Part shown: positions 35,601-47,500 of the stretch, piece after piece
Layout of the letters: each line of letters begins with the position of its first letter
How positions within the stretch are numbered: the stretch's first letter is position 1
Assembly: GCA_038030265.1 (NCBI GenBank)
Contig: CM075941.1
Coordinates: forward strand, 18,600,001 to 18,664,000
Direction: 5' to 3'
Source: Corythucha ciliata
Lineage: Eukaryota > Arthropoda > Insecta > Hemiptera > Tingidae
DNA length: 64,000 nt
Position numbers and translations under genes: made by a program
Notes under the pieces: model-generated
What the model saw: the letters and a program-made list of their open reading frames with translations, nothing else
Told to the model about the DNA's origin: nothing
The model's database searches: none

Positions 35601-37335
35601 GGGCGCTTAGGTGTCTACATATGTGTATATGTAATATGTATATACCCTCTCCCCACATCCCATATATGTATTTCCGGGCGAAAGAGCCTAGGCTATCTGG
35701 CAACCCTAATTTTGTCAGCTATATTTGAGAAATCATTGTCTTGCCTGCACGCTTTGATGTCTGGCGATCATTTCTAAGGTGAAGCAAATACCAGACGTCG
35801 TTGTGTCGTGACCCTGTTCATAGGGGGAATAATGTAATTAGGCAAATTTCGACCACCTTTTTAACGATAAATAATCAAGATGCTAGTTTTTATTTTCCAA
35901 GCCACTTAAGTAGCTCCGCTCTCGACTTGTTTAGTATTACCTCAAATAAAAACGTGTTGACTTCCTCGTTTATGTCATCGTTGGTTTTAAATGTTGAACT
36001 ACCTTTCAGCTTCTGACTGAGAAGCATCTCCAACAAAGCGATTTTGCTTCTGATTCCTGTGTTTTAAGGAGAGACAAGTTTTTATAATAAAACGTGGAAA
36101 TTATGCTGATACCCCCCCCCCCTTTAACGACCCTTTCACCTGTCTGTTCATTTTCATCGCTTTGATCACAGTTGGTATCGACTTCAGTCAACATTATCTC
36201 TTCTTTTTCCTTTATGATCTATTTAAGAAAACCAATTATGTCTTCATATCAGGTGAACAAAACATTTTTCCCACCTTTTGAGTCATGCCGTGTAGAACTT
36301 TTAAATTTCGTTTTTCCAATTTCCGTTGCCCAAACAGGAACCAAAAGAATTCGTTTAGAAAAATTGGCGTCCGAACGCGATTCGCTACTATTTCGCACAT
36401 GCTTTTTTTAACGCATATTTCGTTCGATGTTTAGTTTCACGCTTGTTTCTGTTCGTACCTATAAGTTTTAATTGATTCATTTTTTGTTTACCTTCGGACA
36501 GATTGGATGTACTCGTTGGAAACTTCCCCGACGGCGTTCATTTGAACTCCCATTGCAGTTTCTATAACTCTCGAAATTGCTTTATTGGTGTGGACTTGTG
36601 TAAGGGTAGGGGTGAGTGTGGGCGCTTACCACAAATAACGTCCAGAGTATATCGAGTTGTACAGTCGAGCACATCGACAATGGAGGGCAGTTGACGCTCT
36701 TTGAGTTGGTCCACAAGCTGTGAACTTTTCTTGTTGAAAACGTCGGTAAATTTGTCCAAAATATTGAAATGAAAAGACGGAGTAATAGCTTTTCGACGAG
36801 TTATCCATTTATCACCTTTCGACGATGAAAATTGGGGGTATTTTCTACGATTTTAAACCGAGTAAAATGTTTACCGGCACTTAGTAGAAGCCCGTTGCCA
36901 AGCCATCCGCTCAAAAAGTTATAAAAATGAGATTTATTCATCTCTTTTGTGCTTTTTAAGACGATCTAATTAAATTTTGATTGGGATAAAACATAATTCA
37001 AATTCTAGTTAAAAAAAAATATGAATACCTCGGCGTCTTCAGGTCTGGTCAACACAATGGTCACCACGGGCCCAAATGATAATTTCACTGTTCGACCGTA
37101 TTTTTCCATCATTTCAGAAAATCTTGTTATCATTTCTGAAGAACACAAAAACTTTTAGTAAAATTGCTTAAGAGCGATTGAGTTTTGTACCTGGGCCTGA
37201 TTTCGGCAAGTCAAAAGTGTTTCCAATGATGGGCCAACCTGGAGGGCCCGGTATGTCGCCCTTGTTTTTCTTACGAAGGTAGAGAAGAAAAACTGAGGCG
37301 AAAACAATTAATATTGCGCACACAATTTCGAGCAT
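29610..37335 (-). CDS. Cytochrome P450, CYP4 family
   Basis: Exons: 37335-37191, 37135-37029, 36965-36875, 36815-36630, 36561-36492, 36401-36275, 36218-36140, 36056-35941, 35813-35745, 31722-31554, 30009-29830, 29767-29610. Total is 1497 nt, 498 aa. It is a microsomal haem mono-oxygenase. An N-terminal membrane anchor (residues about 2-20) is followed by the hinge IPGPPGWPIIGN. The I-helix has the CYP4 signature NTFLFEGHDTTTSG, with Glu307 in the position that links to haem in CYP4s and Thr311/312. ExxR is E364-R367 (ESLR). The haem loop is PFSAGPRNCIG with Cys445. Substrate is unknown; CYP4s usually act on fatty acids or foreign compounds. The intron after exon 9 has a GC donor (CAG|GCAAGA). 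An AACTGA (reverse TCAGTT initiator) lies about 50 nt upstream of the start. Confidence 0.95.
30010..31553 (-). mobile_element. CYP4 intron dominated by a foldback element
   Basis: The left arm at about 30071-30307 matches the reverse complement of 31291-31537 (shared: GTGCAATTAG, GAAAATGAGCATTTACAAAA in mirrored form, CCAAACCCATAGCTCC). A second hairpin lies inside (about 30321-30748, with GATTCACGT-AACTCCA arms). A short palindrome TCTCGCGATAATATCGCGAGA sits near 30495. The right arm stops 16 bp from the exon at 31554. No coding content of its own. Confidence 0.75.
32664..33250. repeat. Palindromic CTAGTCGAGTCGTAGTAGC array
   Basis: About 20 units of roughly 25-32 bp are built from CTAGTC, GAGTCGTAGTAGCAC and TACGACTAGT. 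Each unit is itself hairpin-forming. The orientation flips at about 33076, so the right part is the reverse complement of the left, making one large inverted satellite. It lies inside the CYP4 GC-AG intron. Confidence 0.85.
34020..35350. repeat. GCGAAATTG-type degenerate minisatellite
   Basis: Units resemble 'CCAACCCCGTGAAATTTTG' followed by 'TTTTTGAATGAG', with a period of about 35-40 bp. The minus-strand frames here (34315-34581, 34640-34915, 35173-35478) are by-products of the repeat. Confidence 0.55.
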
Positions 37336-39529
37336 TGCCCACGGTTGTTTTTGTACGAACGAATCGACCGAATATCTCTAAACAACTGAAACTGGCGATA
37401 GATAGATAGTACGTAGTATTAACTAAGAAGCTGAGGGAAGCTCGGAGAAAGAGAAACAAGATTTTTTTTTATGGTACTAATGGGCGATTCCCCAGTCAAG
37501 GTTGAGCGTCTATAAAACGTGTGTACACTTGGGGAAAAAAGGCAGCATTCTCCCGTCCACTTGTAGCATCAAATTTTAATTTTGTCAAGTCTTCACAAAG
37601 GCGATGTTTATCCCTCGTCGCACGCTTTAATAGGCTTCCGGTACTCGAAACAATCAGCTAACCGTAATTTAATCAAACCGCTTCGCAGTGTTCGGAAAAA
37701 ACGCGGCCGCTTGGATTCACGAGTGAATAAAAACAATTGGCTAAAATAGAAAAATCGCGCTAATGTGCTGTTCTTTAGGCATGTCCGCGTCTAAAAGCTT
37801 AGAAAAATTCGCTAATTATCGCAGATTATATGTATTGGGGGAGAAAAGTGGTTTACGGAGGACTTTTCGCGGCTAAAAGTGAGAACAATCAGTTATGTGC
37901 TGCTTTGGGGCAAGTCCGGGGCTAAACTTGAGAGAAAACGTTAATTCATTGTACAAATAGAGAAACATCGTAAATTCTTGGCCAGAATTAAGAAAAAAAC
38001 AGTGAGGAGATGGTGCTAAAACGCATAATCTTATTTAAAACCCCCTCTCTTCCCTACATAAGAACCAATTTCGTGTTGTTGGCTCGCCCAATTAATGTTT
38101 TAAGTTTGTGTGGAAAACCCCACGATACTTCCATGTTCCCGTCGTTCGCTTACCTTACATCAAGCCTTTCACACGAAACAATTCCGTCACTGATGATTAA
38201 TCATCAATATTCACCCATAAAAATTCATTAATTTGCCCTGGCCTGTCCTGAAGTTCTGGTCTCATAAAAATGCCAAAGATCCAAAAGCTGGACAGAGCTC
38301 TTATTTCTCTCACTACTCATCCCATTTCAACGATTGATGCAATAATAACCCACAAAAAATATGAACTCACAAATTCTAACGACGTGGATGAGGGACGGAG
38401 CACATTTGCTATAATATCTTCCATATCGCTCAACCAATCGTTTTCAAATTTTACTGTGTACATAGGGATGAAGACACAACTTTTGAACCATCACTCGTCC
38501 AGATCTGTCGAGAATAAAAGTGGACGACGGACAACAGACGCCATAATCGAGATTTAGGCCTTTATGGGGTCCAAGAACAGGAATCTGGTGTCAGCTAAAT
38601 TATTATTATTTTTTTTTTTGCCATTACCAAACTTCTACGGGAACGTGGAAGTAAAAGCGCTCATTTGTCGATGAAATCGAGGAAAAAAAGCGAATTCGCT
38701 GTTTCTGGAGGCAACTTCGCGGCTAAAATTGGCCAAAAAAAGTTAATATCAATGTTTCTGTCCTGCAGGCGGGTACAGCTCCTTAGAGAGCTAGAATTGA
38801 GAAATCGTGCTAATGGACTGTTTTAGGATTCGCGGCTAAAACTGAGAAAAAGTTCTCATTAATTTGCCGCTAAAATTGAGGGGAAACACCAATTCGTGGT
38901 ATCTGAAGGAAATTTTGCGGCTAAAATTGAAGGAATGCTATTTAAAAAATCGCTAATAGTCTGTTGGATCTTACAGGCGACTACAGATTAGAAATCGGGT
39001 TCAAGAGCCTAAAGGGCTGTTCTTTTGAAGCAAGTCAGCTGCTGTAGCTGAATGTTTAGTAAAAGCGCTAATTTGAGGGTCAAATTGGGATCACGCAATG
39101 GGGCAAGCCCGCGTCTAATTTTGGGCAAAATAATAAGCAAATTTGGGCTAAAATTATACATTGTGTGTAAAAGTGAATATTCGCAGTTTATCAATGCAAA
39201 TTAAAGGCCAAAAAATATAAGTCGCTAATTCGCGGATCACCGTGGAGGACGTTGTAGAATTGGGAAAAAGTGGTGCTGATTGTTGTTGTTTTTTTCTTTG
39301 TTTTTTTTTTTAGCGTTATTAGCCTAAAAAGTTTAAAAACGGTGCTAGCCTCAAATTAGCGTTTTTTTCCAATTTCAGCCACCAAAGTTGCCTCCAGAAA
39401 CCGTAGATTGGCGTTTTCACAATTCCAGCGGCCAACGATCGTTTTTTCTCAATTTTAACCGCGATTATTATTAACACTTTTCCACACTCAAGCCCTTTTT
39501 CTTAATTTTAGCAGCAAATGAGCCATAGC

Positions 39530-40230
39530 TACAGGTTCTAACCACAGTTAGAACCTCACGCCTCAGTAACGCCCAAACCACAGCCAATACCCAACCACGG
39601 CAAATGTCCAACCACATCAAAGGTCCAACCACAGCAATAGTCCAACCACAGCAAAGGTCCAACCACAGGAAATGGCCACCACAACAAATGTTCAACTACG
39701 GCAAAGGTCTAACCATAGCAAACGTCCAAACATAGCGAACGTCCAACCACATTAAAGGTCCATCCACAGCAAACGTCCATCTACTGAAGGATCTAACCAC
39801 AGTTGAAACCTCCAACATCAGTAACGTCCCAACCACAAAGAAGGCCCAACCACAGCAGACAATGTCCAATCACAACAATGATCCAACCACAAAGAAGGCC
39901 CAACCACAGCAGACAATGTCCAATCACAGCAATGATCCAACCACAACCAAGGTCCAACCACTGCAATCGTCCAACCACAGAATGGCTCGAAACACAACGA
40001 AGTTCAATCATAGCCGAACCACAGGAAACATCCAACTCAGAAAAGGTCCAACTACTAAAAGCTCTAACCACAGTTAGAACCTCCAACTTCAGTAATATCC
40101 CAACCACAGCAATGATCCATTCCCAGCAAAGGTCCAGCCACAGCAAAGGCCGAAGCGCAACAAAGGTGGAACCACAGCTAAGGTCCAAACACTGGCATGG
40201 TCCAACCATAGTTGACCTCTAACTTCAGTA
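39530..40230. repeat. CAACCACAGCAAAGGTC minisatellite
   Basis: About 35-40 units of about 14-20 bp, with a near-perfect 50-bp higher-order duplication near 39833-39945. It is the reverse complement of the TGTGGTT type at 8210-8800 and 48460-48880. The frames on both strands (39793-40209, 39803-40222) are translations of the repeat. Confidence 0.75.
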
Positions 40231-40308
40231 GAGCTTCGACCTCAACAAATATTTCCTTTTTTTCTCTTGTCCTTTTTTTTATTTTTGAAAATCGGGAACC
40301 CTTGGAAG

Positions 40309-40808
40309 TAGCGATGGGAACAATCGAGTAAAAACAACCGAGTTATTCGGTTGTTGTCAATAATCGAATTATTCGGTTGTTGGAAGGGTAGTTCCTAACG
40401 AGTGATTCACTCGTTCAGTTCAGTCGGTTGTCTGGACCTAATTTACTAGTGAAGTGGAAGAAACCTTTGAGATCATAATTTTGTTAATGCATACCAAAAA
40501 ATTTACGACGATTTTTACAAAGCAATGGACAAAGAGAATAACTCTTCTATAAAGTCTGATTTGCGGTTCAGTTCTGTAGCCAATCGAGCGAAAGAAGAAT
40601 GTAAATAATAAACGAATGAATTCACTCATTCATTTGACAAGCTGAGTGAAATGAAAGGTGGCAATCGGACCACTCGTAGCGCTAGTACAAGTACAACACA
40701 ACCTGGAGAGGGGACCGAGTGATTCACTCGAATGAAAACAACCGAGTGGATTTGAAAACAACCGAATGAGTATTCGGTTGGAAAAAAACCCGATTGTTCC
40801 CATCGCTA
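40309..40808. mobile_element. 500-bp hAT-like MITE
   Basis: The ends are TAGCGATGGGAACAATCG and its reverse complement (with one extra mismatch at the inner side). They are flanked by an exact 8-bp duplication CTTGGAAG (40301-40308 and 40809-40816). Internal repeats of AACCGAGT / TTCGGTTG occur near both ends. An 8-bp target duplication is the hAT hallmark. Non-autonomous. Confidence 0.88.
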
Positions 40809-41540
40809 CTTGGAAGGCCAGGCCCGGAAGGTTCTTAAAGGTCCCGCGCAGGCGGGGATGAGATTTCAGCTTTATAAACGCTAATCTGAGCTTGCGTGGG
40901 ACATTTGAGAACTAAGGAACGGCACCACGAACAGATCTCGTTTTTCCTAAGACTAGGCAGGTTTCTTCAGTGACTGAACCCTGGGAATTGGGGTTTTGGA
41001 ATCACCGAATTTTGTGAAGAGCCAAATCCGTGAATTTTGACTTTTTTAAGAGTCAAGTCCGCGAAATTGACTTCTTGGAGTTTTATGGGGTAAAAACCGA
41101 ACAAAATATTTTGGCGACCCTGACCCGTGAAATTGACATTTTAATGGTCCGAACCCGCGAATTTTGTCATTGAAAGTGACAAAGCCACGAAATTGGGGTT
41201 TTGAGTGACTGATCCCGCCGAAATTAGTTTTTTAAAGTGTCAATCCCGCAAAATAGGTTTTTGAGTGGTTCCAGATGAATTTTGGTGTACATATTAATTA
41301 ATTGGAAAAATTAAAGGTATCAAAAATGTGTTTAATTGCGAGGAGGAGGAGAAGGAGGGGGAGATTAATCATTTTAGGTCCGCCCTCCTCAAACGTACCC
41401 CAGGGCCATAGCAAATACAAAAAAAAAAGTTTTGTTGAAACGAAGTGGTGAATCCCCCAAGCCATTATTGCACGGGTATTCTCCTCCGGACCATAATGTT
41501 TGAAGTCGATTTGTGATCAAGGCCACGCGCTGTCACTTTT

Positions 41541-44500
41541 CTAAAGTGTGAATTGACTTGGATCGGACTTGCACGTTAGAAACGTCTTCTCCACTGTGCA
41601 CGGCTGAGCTTTACAAAATAGAATCGCTAATTAGCTTAAACAATTCAACTCGCGTTAAAGAGGAAAAACATACTAAAATAGAACCAATTGTCCGGAAATC
41701 CTGCGTCTTCCCGGGCGGATCTAACAGCCTGTCGTAAGGCCAACATGACACTGTTGGCCATGCACAGTGGTGGTTCGCCGGTTGCTGTAGAGATTTTTTT
41801 TTTTTTTTTCAAAATTTTATCTGGGGGGGGGGCTATATTTTATCGAGGTGATGAAAAATTGCCTTTCGAACGAAGTATCCCTAAAGGATTTGAAGCGTTC
41901 TTGACGAATTCAACCCTGAAGTCCACTGGAATGTCTTTGACACCGGGTGGCCAGTAATTCTGAGAACCCGATCAATACACGTGAGGGCCTTTGTAAAGCA
42001 ATTGAGTGAATTAAGCTTCAAAAATTGTAGTGCCTTACCCATGCCCTATCCGTGAGTATGGATCCAGACGAATCGAACTTGATTTCTTCTGTTGTAAAGA
42101 AGCCGAGCCCCATCACAAATGCTCCCTCGACCTGTCCAATGTCAATGCTTGGACTGAGACTATTTCCGGCGTCCTCTAATATGTCTGCTCGTAGGATCTA
42201 AACATAGAAACAATATAATTTCAACGTTTTTAACTGTGAATAGCGTTGTTCCTTACCTGATACTGCCCAGTGAGCGCGTCAAGTTCCACTTCGAGAACAG
42301 TAACTCCGTAGACGGGATAGTTTTTTGGTAGCGCATCCGTTAAGTTGTACCTAACGTATATAATAACCTAGTTAATGATAACTGAGCAGCTGATTATAAA
42401 TTTGCTGTTTTTACGCGTAATTAGCAAGTAAATTGACCCCGCTATTAGCCGCTTCCTTGGTTATGTCTTCCCAGGTAGGGTCGTCGAGACGGTCCTTGAT
42501 GATCTCCAACCTTTTGTTTAGTTGCTCGCAGCACTTGAGTACCGCCTGTACAAGAGAAAAACTTAACTCCTGTTTAAACTCTTTTAGACGTTCCTCGCTT
42601 ACCATGCAAACCGCGTCTGAAGTGATGGTCCCACCAGTCGGTCCTCCATTCGGAGACATGAAATTCCGCGCGCTCATAACTTTGATTTTATCCAGCGATG
42701 TCCCAAGGGAGTAGGCACAAACTTGAGCCGCCTAATATAGAAATATTTGAGATCACATTGCAAAATTAATTCGAGATATAGTCGGAAATGGTTACTTTAG
42801 TGTTAATTCCTTGCCCGATTTCGATACCGCCAATAGAAACAACTACAGTGCCGTCTCCACCGAATATGGATACAGTGGCGTAATGACCTGGGAAGAATTC
42901 AACGACGAATTTCATGGGAACTAAAGCTATTCCTCGTTTTTTCCAACGGTTGTTCTTATTTGTTAGGAAAATTTAGTTACTATCAATCCAAACGGTAACG
43001 GTAAACTTACAAAGGTCACCTTGTTTTCTATTTTAGTGTTTTCCATTCTTTTGACGAAATCAGACGTCGACTTTATGTGTGAGACCATGTTTTTTATAAT
43101 TTTATCGTCGTCAGGATTAAAGTTGTGCATTCTTACTGAATCTCCATCCTTTTTAGTGACATGCGCAATGTGATCCATTATTGTTTCAATGACTGCCATC
43201 GATTCTAGACTCCCTGTACGAGCAAACTTTACGTTCATTTTGTATCTTTTGCTGGGAATGATAATCGCGCGGTATTTGGATCATACCAGGACTCCTTGTC
43301 CAAACTGAAGAAGCGTTGTCTGTTTTGACACCATAAAATGTGAACTTCCACGTTGTTACGTCGTACACACTTTGAATCCCCATTTTAGAGAACGCCGCTA
43401 CAGAATCATTCACAGTGTATCCGTAGTCGTTGTACATATCGATATCCAAAAATTGGATTTTCCCGAAATCGTCAACAGCGCCCTGGAGGGGAGAATTTGA
43501 ACCCATTGAGCAATCCAATATTGTCGTAGTTAAGGCGAAAGGGGATGACAAGTGTGCAAGTGAGAGGGAATATAGGCACTGCGGCGGTACTCCAAAAATG
43601 GTCCGATTTTAATTTTGAAAAATGGATTTTACTCGGGTACTAAATCTACAATTTGAAGTCTTGAACCCTAAAAATTGCTAAACTGACTTTACGAGCTCTA
43701 AAAATGGATAAACTGACGAATCGCGCTCTAAATGCCTAAACAGGAGACTCCGGCCCTGAAAATGGCAAAATCGGCCATTCGAGCGCCGTAAATGGCCAAG
43801 CTGACCGTTCTCGCCTTGGCTTGGGACGTACTATTCACGCCTATAACAGGGAAAACTGGGGAACTCTGTGCCCTAAAAATGACAATTATGGCTATTCAAG
43901 CCTTGACATCGTCAAAACTCACCCTATGTGCCTTGAAAACAGCTAAATGGGCGATTTACTAGCGCCTTGATAATGCCTAAACTGGCAATTCCTGCTCTAA
44001 AAACGGCAAAACTGACCATTCGGACTCTTAAATGGCAAATCTGACTATTCATGCCATGAAAATTTCACACTGGCTATTTCTCCAGATAAATGACCGTAAT
44101 GACAATGTGCGCACTAGAAATGGCAAACTGACTATTCGCACTCTATGGAAAGGCAAAACTGACTTCTTCTAAATTGGCAGGGAACATGGCATACTATTAT
44201 TAATTAACGCTTTATAAATTGTCAAACTGATCATTTGCGCCCTTCACACAGGCTACAGATGGTGCAAATGACGATTTGTGCCTTTCAAAAAATGGCTATT
44301 TGCTCAACAAAGTAAAAAAAAAGGCCAAACATGGCTATTCGCGACTTCAACCGGTAAGCTGGGGCCTTATTCTCTAACGAAATAGAAACTTTGCTTTGCT
44401 AGAAACTTGATATCTCATTCATGAAATTAAGAATACTGAACGGAAACATATGACTTTTGAAAAAAGCAATGATGAAAAAAGTTAGCGAATATGGCCCCTG

Positions 44501-47500
44501 ACCACTGGTGTTTACGCACTTGAACATGGGCCGTCCTCACATCACCAATTGGCAATTCCCCCCCCCCCATCCCATCACCAGCATTGGTTACCCGCAGCCT
44601 GAAGGACTTGATAAACTGACCACTGTCGTGCTATAAAATTGCTTGCCTGGAGTCTGGCTAATCACGCCCTAAAAGTGGCTAAACAAACCATTCGTGTCCG
44701 AGAAATGGCGAAATTTAACGTTCATACATTGCCTAACTAAGGCACTGTAAAACACGATTACGGAAACACGCAAATCGGCGCCATATTTTGTCCCTCATAT
44801 GATTATAATTATCACTTGGTCTCAATGATAAGTTGGGTATTTTTATTTATTTCGACCGCATTCCACGTTTGTTTTTTGCTACGATGTCAATTTTTTCATT
44901 CATGGGTATTGTGTTTACCCTAACGACTGAGGGACAAAATATGGTGCTGAAATCCGTGTTGCCGTAGGTACCTGTGGTTTAAGGGGGAGTTGTACATGTG
45001 ATTCCTCGACCCCCCTCCACTCATACCTCGCCTACTCCGCGTTACGGAAATTACCGCCGTATTTCTGCACCAATCGTGGACTTCAAGGGCTCATTTAAAT
45101 CTTCAGGAAATTCCGCACAAGCGTACGATCTTCCTTTTTCATATTTCATCCCTAAAATAACTGTAAAACGCACACAAACGTTTACCTTGAAAATTCACAC
45201 TCTTTCGATGACTTATTTAAGAAAGCAAGATCGTACGCTTGTGCGGAATTTCCTGAAGATTTAAATGAGCCCTTGAAGTCCACGATTGGTGCAGAAATAC
45301 GGCGGTAATTTCCGTAACGCGGAGTAGGCGAGGTATGATTGGAGGGGGGTCGAGGAAACACATGTACAACTCCCCTTTAAAGGTTCTCTAGCCTAACTGA
45401 GCTCCCGCGCAATGGAAAATGGAAAATAATGGGTCTTGAAACTTCAGACGACTCATGCCCTAAAACGAAGCCAAACTGAATGAACTTTAATTTTGGGTCG
45501 AAACTCGTCAGTTGTGTTATTAAATTGCCTGTTTTGAGGTAAAACCGTCAAAATTGGTTTTGGAGTGAAATCGACAGTTTTTGAACGAAAGAAAAATGAG
45601 GCTTTAAAACTTCAAGATAAAAAGAAAACGTCTTCCGAGAATATGTCACTGAGATTGCGTTTATAAGTTTTGAATTCTTGAAATTTTCGAAGGGAGGATA
45701 TGTTACGGTGGTGGAAAAAGGGGGAATGACATCTTCAGTTTGTGAGGGGGGGGGGGTTACACGTCATCTTTGGCGAGAAATTGTACGTTTTTCGAGTAAA
45801 ATCTCCACTTCTTGAGGGATAAAATCAGCAGTTTTTAATGCAGACTGGATGGTTTAGGTAAGAACATTCGTTTTTCATCAGTTTGGGTTAAACCCTTCAG
45901 TTTTAGGGTGAAATCATCAGTTTTTTTGGAGTATAGCCTTGGGTTTTAAAATTGCCAGTTGCGCTGTGAAATCTTTAGTTTAGGCGTAAACACTTCGGCT
46001 TTGGCGTAAAATCGTCAGTTTTGAAGTAAAATATTCAGTTATATGTATAGTCAAATCTTAAGTTTTAGCTTTAAAAACGTCGGTTCTGAGTTAAAATCTA
46101 TATTTTGTTAAGAAATGTTGGAGTTTACGTCTCTCAGACAAAACGTTGATGAAAAGCCGGACACGCAGTATATTTGAGTACCAAGCCCCTTTTCTAAAAG
46201 AAACGATTTCCGGGGAAAACATTGTCAGTTTGTGGATAGGAAATCGCAGGAATAAAAGACTAAAGCTGATAGTTTCCTAACGATTATGTTAGTTTTTGAT
46301 GTATTACGACCCTTAGTGTGAAAACTCAGTTTCCGGGGAAGAATTTGACGATTTATTGCGCCTACTTCAGATTTAATGAACTACCAGTTCTTTTTTGCTG
46401 GGGTACCTAGTACATCCGACATAATCTGCCCACCCCTGGGTCAAGGGCTGGCTACGCCCCTGGAAACAATAATCACGCAGTGACACGTCACAAACACAAA
46501 ACTATAAATATAAACTGAAATAAAGCGACAACAAGTTTTCACACCGCGGTAGCGAAGGCGGTAGTAAAGGCAAAAGCGATATATCAGAAGTTTGAGGCTT
46601 TGGGAACATGAGCATTTGTGTAGCTTGAAAAAAACGTTCTCTCCTAGTCACCACCACTCATTTGTTTACTGGCGGGAGAAGGTCTCCGAACAGGATATTC
46701 CTGCCAGCAGAAGCTGTTTTGGGCCATGAAGAGATTTTTTAGCACATCCGCATCACGAGGTCAAACCATTGATTTATTTTGACTAGGAATTGAGACGTAT
46801 GTTAAAGTAAGATTTTACAAGATAATTTTCTCTTTTGTCTACTAGCATTTTATTTCTTTTCAACTTCAGTTACGGTGACGGAGTGATTATAGGATTGACT
46901 TTTCGTAGGAGAGCTTGGATACGACGACCAACTCCCCAGAAACTGTTGTCCTGGTTGGAATTGCTCACCTGCGAGGTGAATGAGACGTGTGACCTTGACT
47001 GCAAGTAAGAGTCCCTCTTTCCAACACTCACCCATGGTAGGTGCCGCGCGGGGGTGTTCTATTGTATTCACAATTTTTCTGTTTCGGGCGCTAATTGTTA
47101 TCCGATCGTGAATCTAAAAAATGTTTTGGAAACAGTGACTTATCCTACAACTGGGCTGTACATGATTTTTCCACATTTATAAAAAATCGAGATTTTGTGT
47201 GTCTGATTTTTTGGTTACGAGGTGAAATCTAAAAAAAGGTTAAGGACGCGAATTGTAGATGTAGTACCCGAGTAAAATCCATTTTTCAAAATTAAAAGCG
47301 GACCATTTTTGGAGCCGTGAGGAGTGCCGCCGCATCCGCGAATGTTTCGCGCGCCCACGCTTGGCATCCCCTTTCGCCTCAAGTTTTAAGGTTATACTTC
47401 GTATTTGGTCAAAACCGAGCAGCGTTTTCCAATCGCCCGCATCATCGTCTCCATGTCGACAACCATGCGAACTGGTAGGCCCAATTTGTGAGCAGCAAGG

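Larger units (their letters stand above)
31723..35744 (-). other. 4.0-kb GC-AG intron of the CYP4 gene
   Basis: Donor CAG|GCAAGA (35744 downward) and acceptor TTTGCAG at 31723. It joins ...RHQSVQ to DQVYKEI..., which is uninterrupted CYP4 sequence. Contents: GCGAAATTG-type blocks 32000-32650, 33270-33560 and 34020-35350, a palindromic CTAGTC array 32664-33250, and an AATTAGCG-type block 33560-33990. Confidence 0.85.
37336..41540. other. Intergenic region between CYP4 and aldehyde oxidase
   Basis: Next to the CYP4 start is a short single-copy stretch that must contain its promoter. Beyond about 37720 come reverse AATTAGCG-type arrays (37720-38010 and 38640-39250). These are followed by the TGTGGTT-type array 39530-40230, a 500-bp hAT-like MITE 40309-40808 and a GCGAAATTG-type block 40960-41290. 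The frames at 38010-38231 and 38270-38557 are unassigned. No convincing gene. Confidence 0.65.
43483..47397 (-). other. 3.9-kb aldehyde oxidase intron with inverted-repeat ends
   Basis: Near both splice sites there is an inverted repeat: 43580-43654 matches the reverse complement of 47251-47334 (shared TGCGGCGG, GGATTTTACTCGGGTACTA, TTTTGAAAAATGG). Between them lie a GGCCATTTTTA-type array 43640-44330, two small hairpin elements (44759-44966 and 44978-45380) and a GTCAGTTTT-type array 45480-46130. An unidentified two-exon gene end (46850-47113) lies just inside the right arm. Confidence 0.75.

Noticed and set aside
37271..37459. 62-aa frame over the CYP4 first exon
   Set aside because: It is in a different frame from the signal-anchor and PGPPGWPIIGN reading frame.
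39793..40222. Open frames of 138-139 aa on both strands
   Set aside because: Both are translations of a 14-20-bp minisatellite; no protein family and strongly periodic.
40438..40629. 63-aa hydrophobic frame
   Set aside because: Lies wholly within the 500-bp hAT-like MITE and shows no family features.
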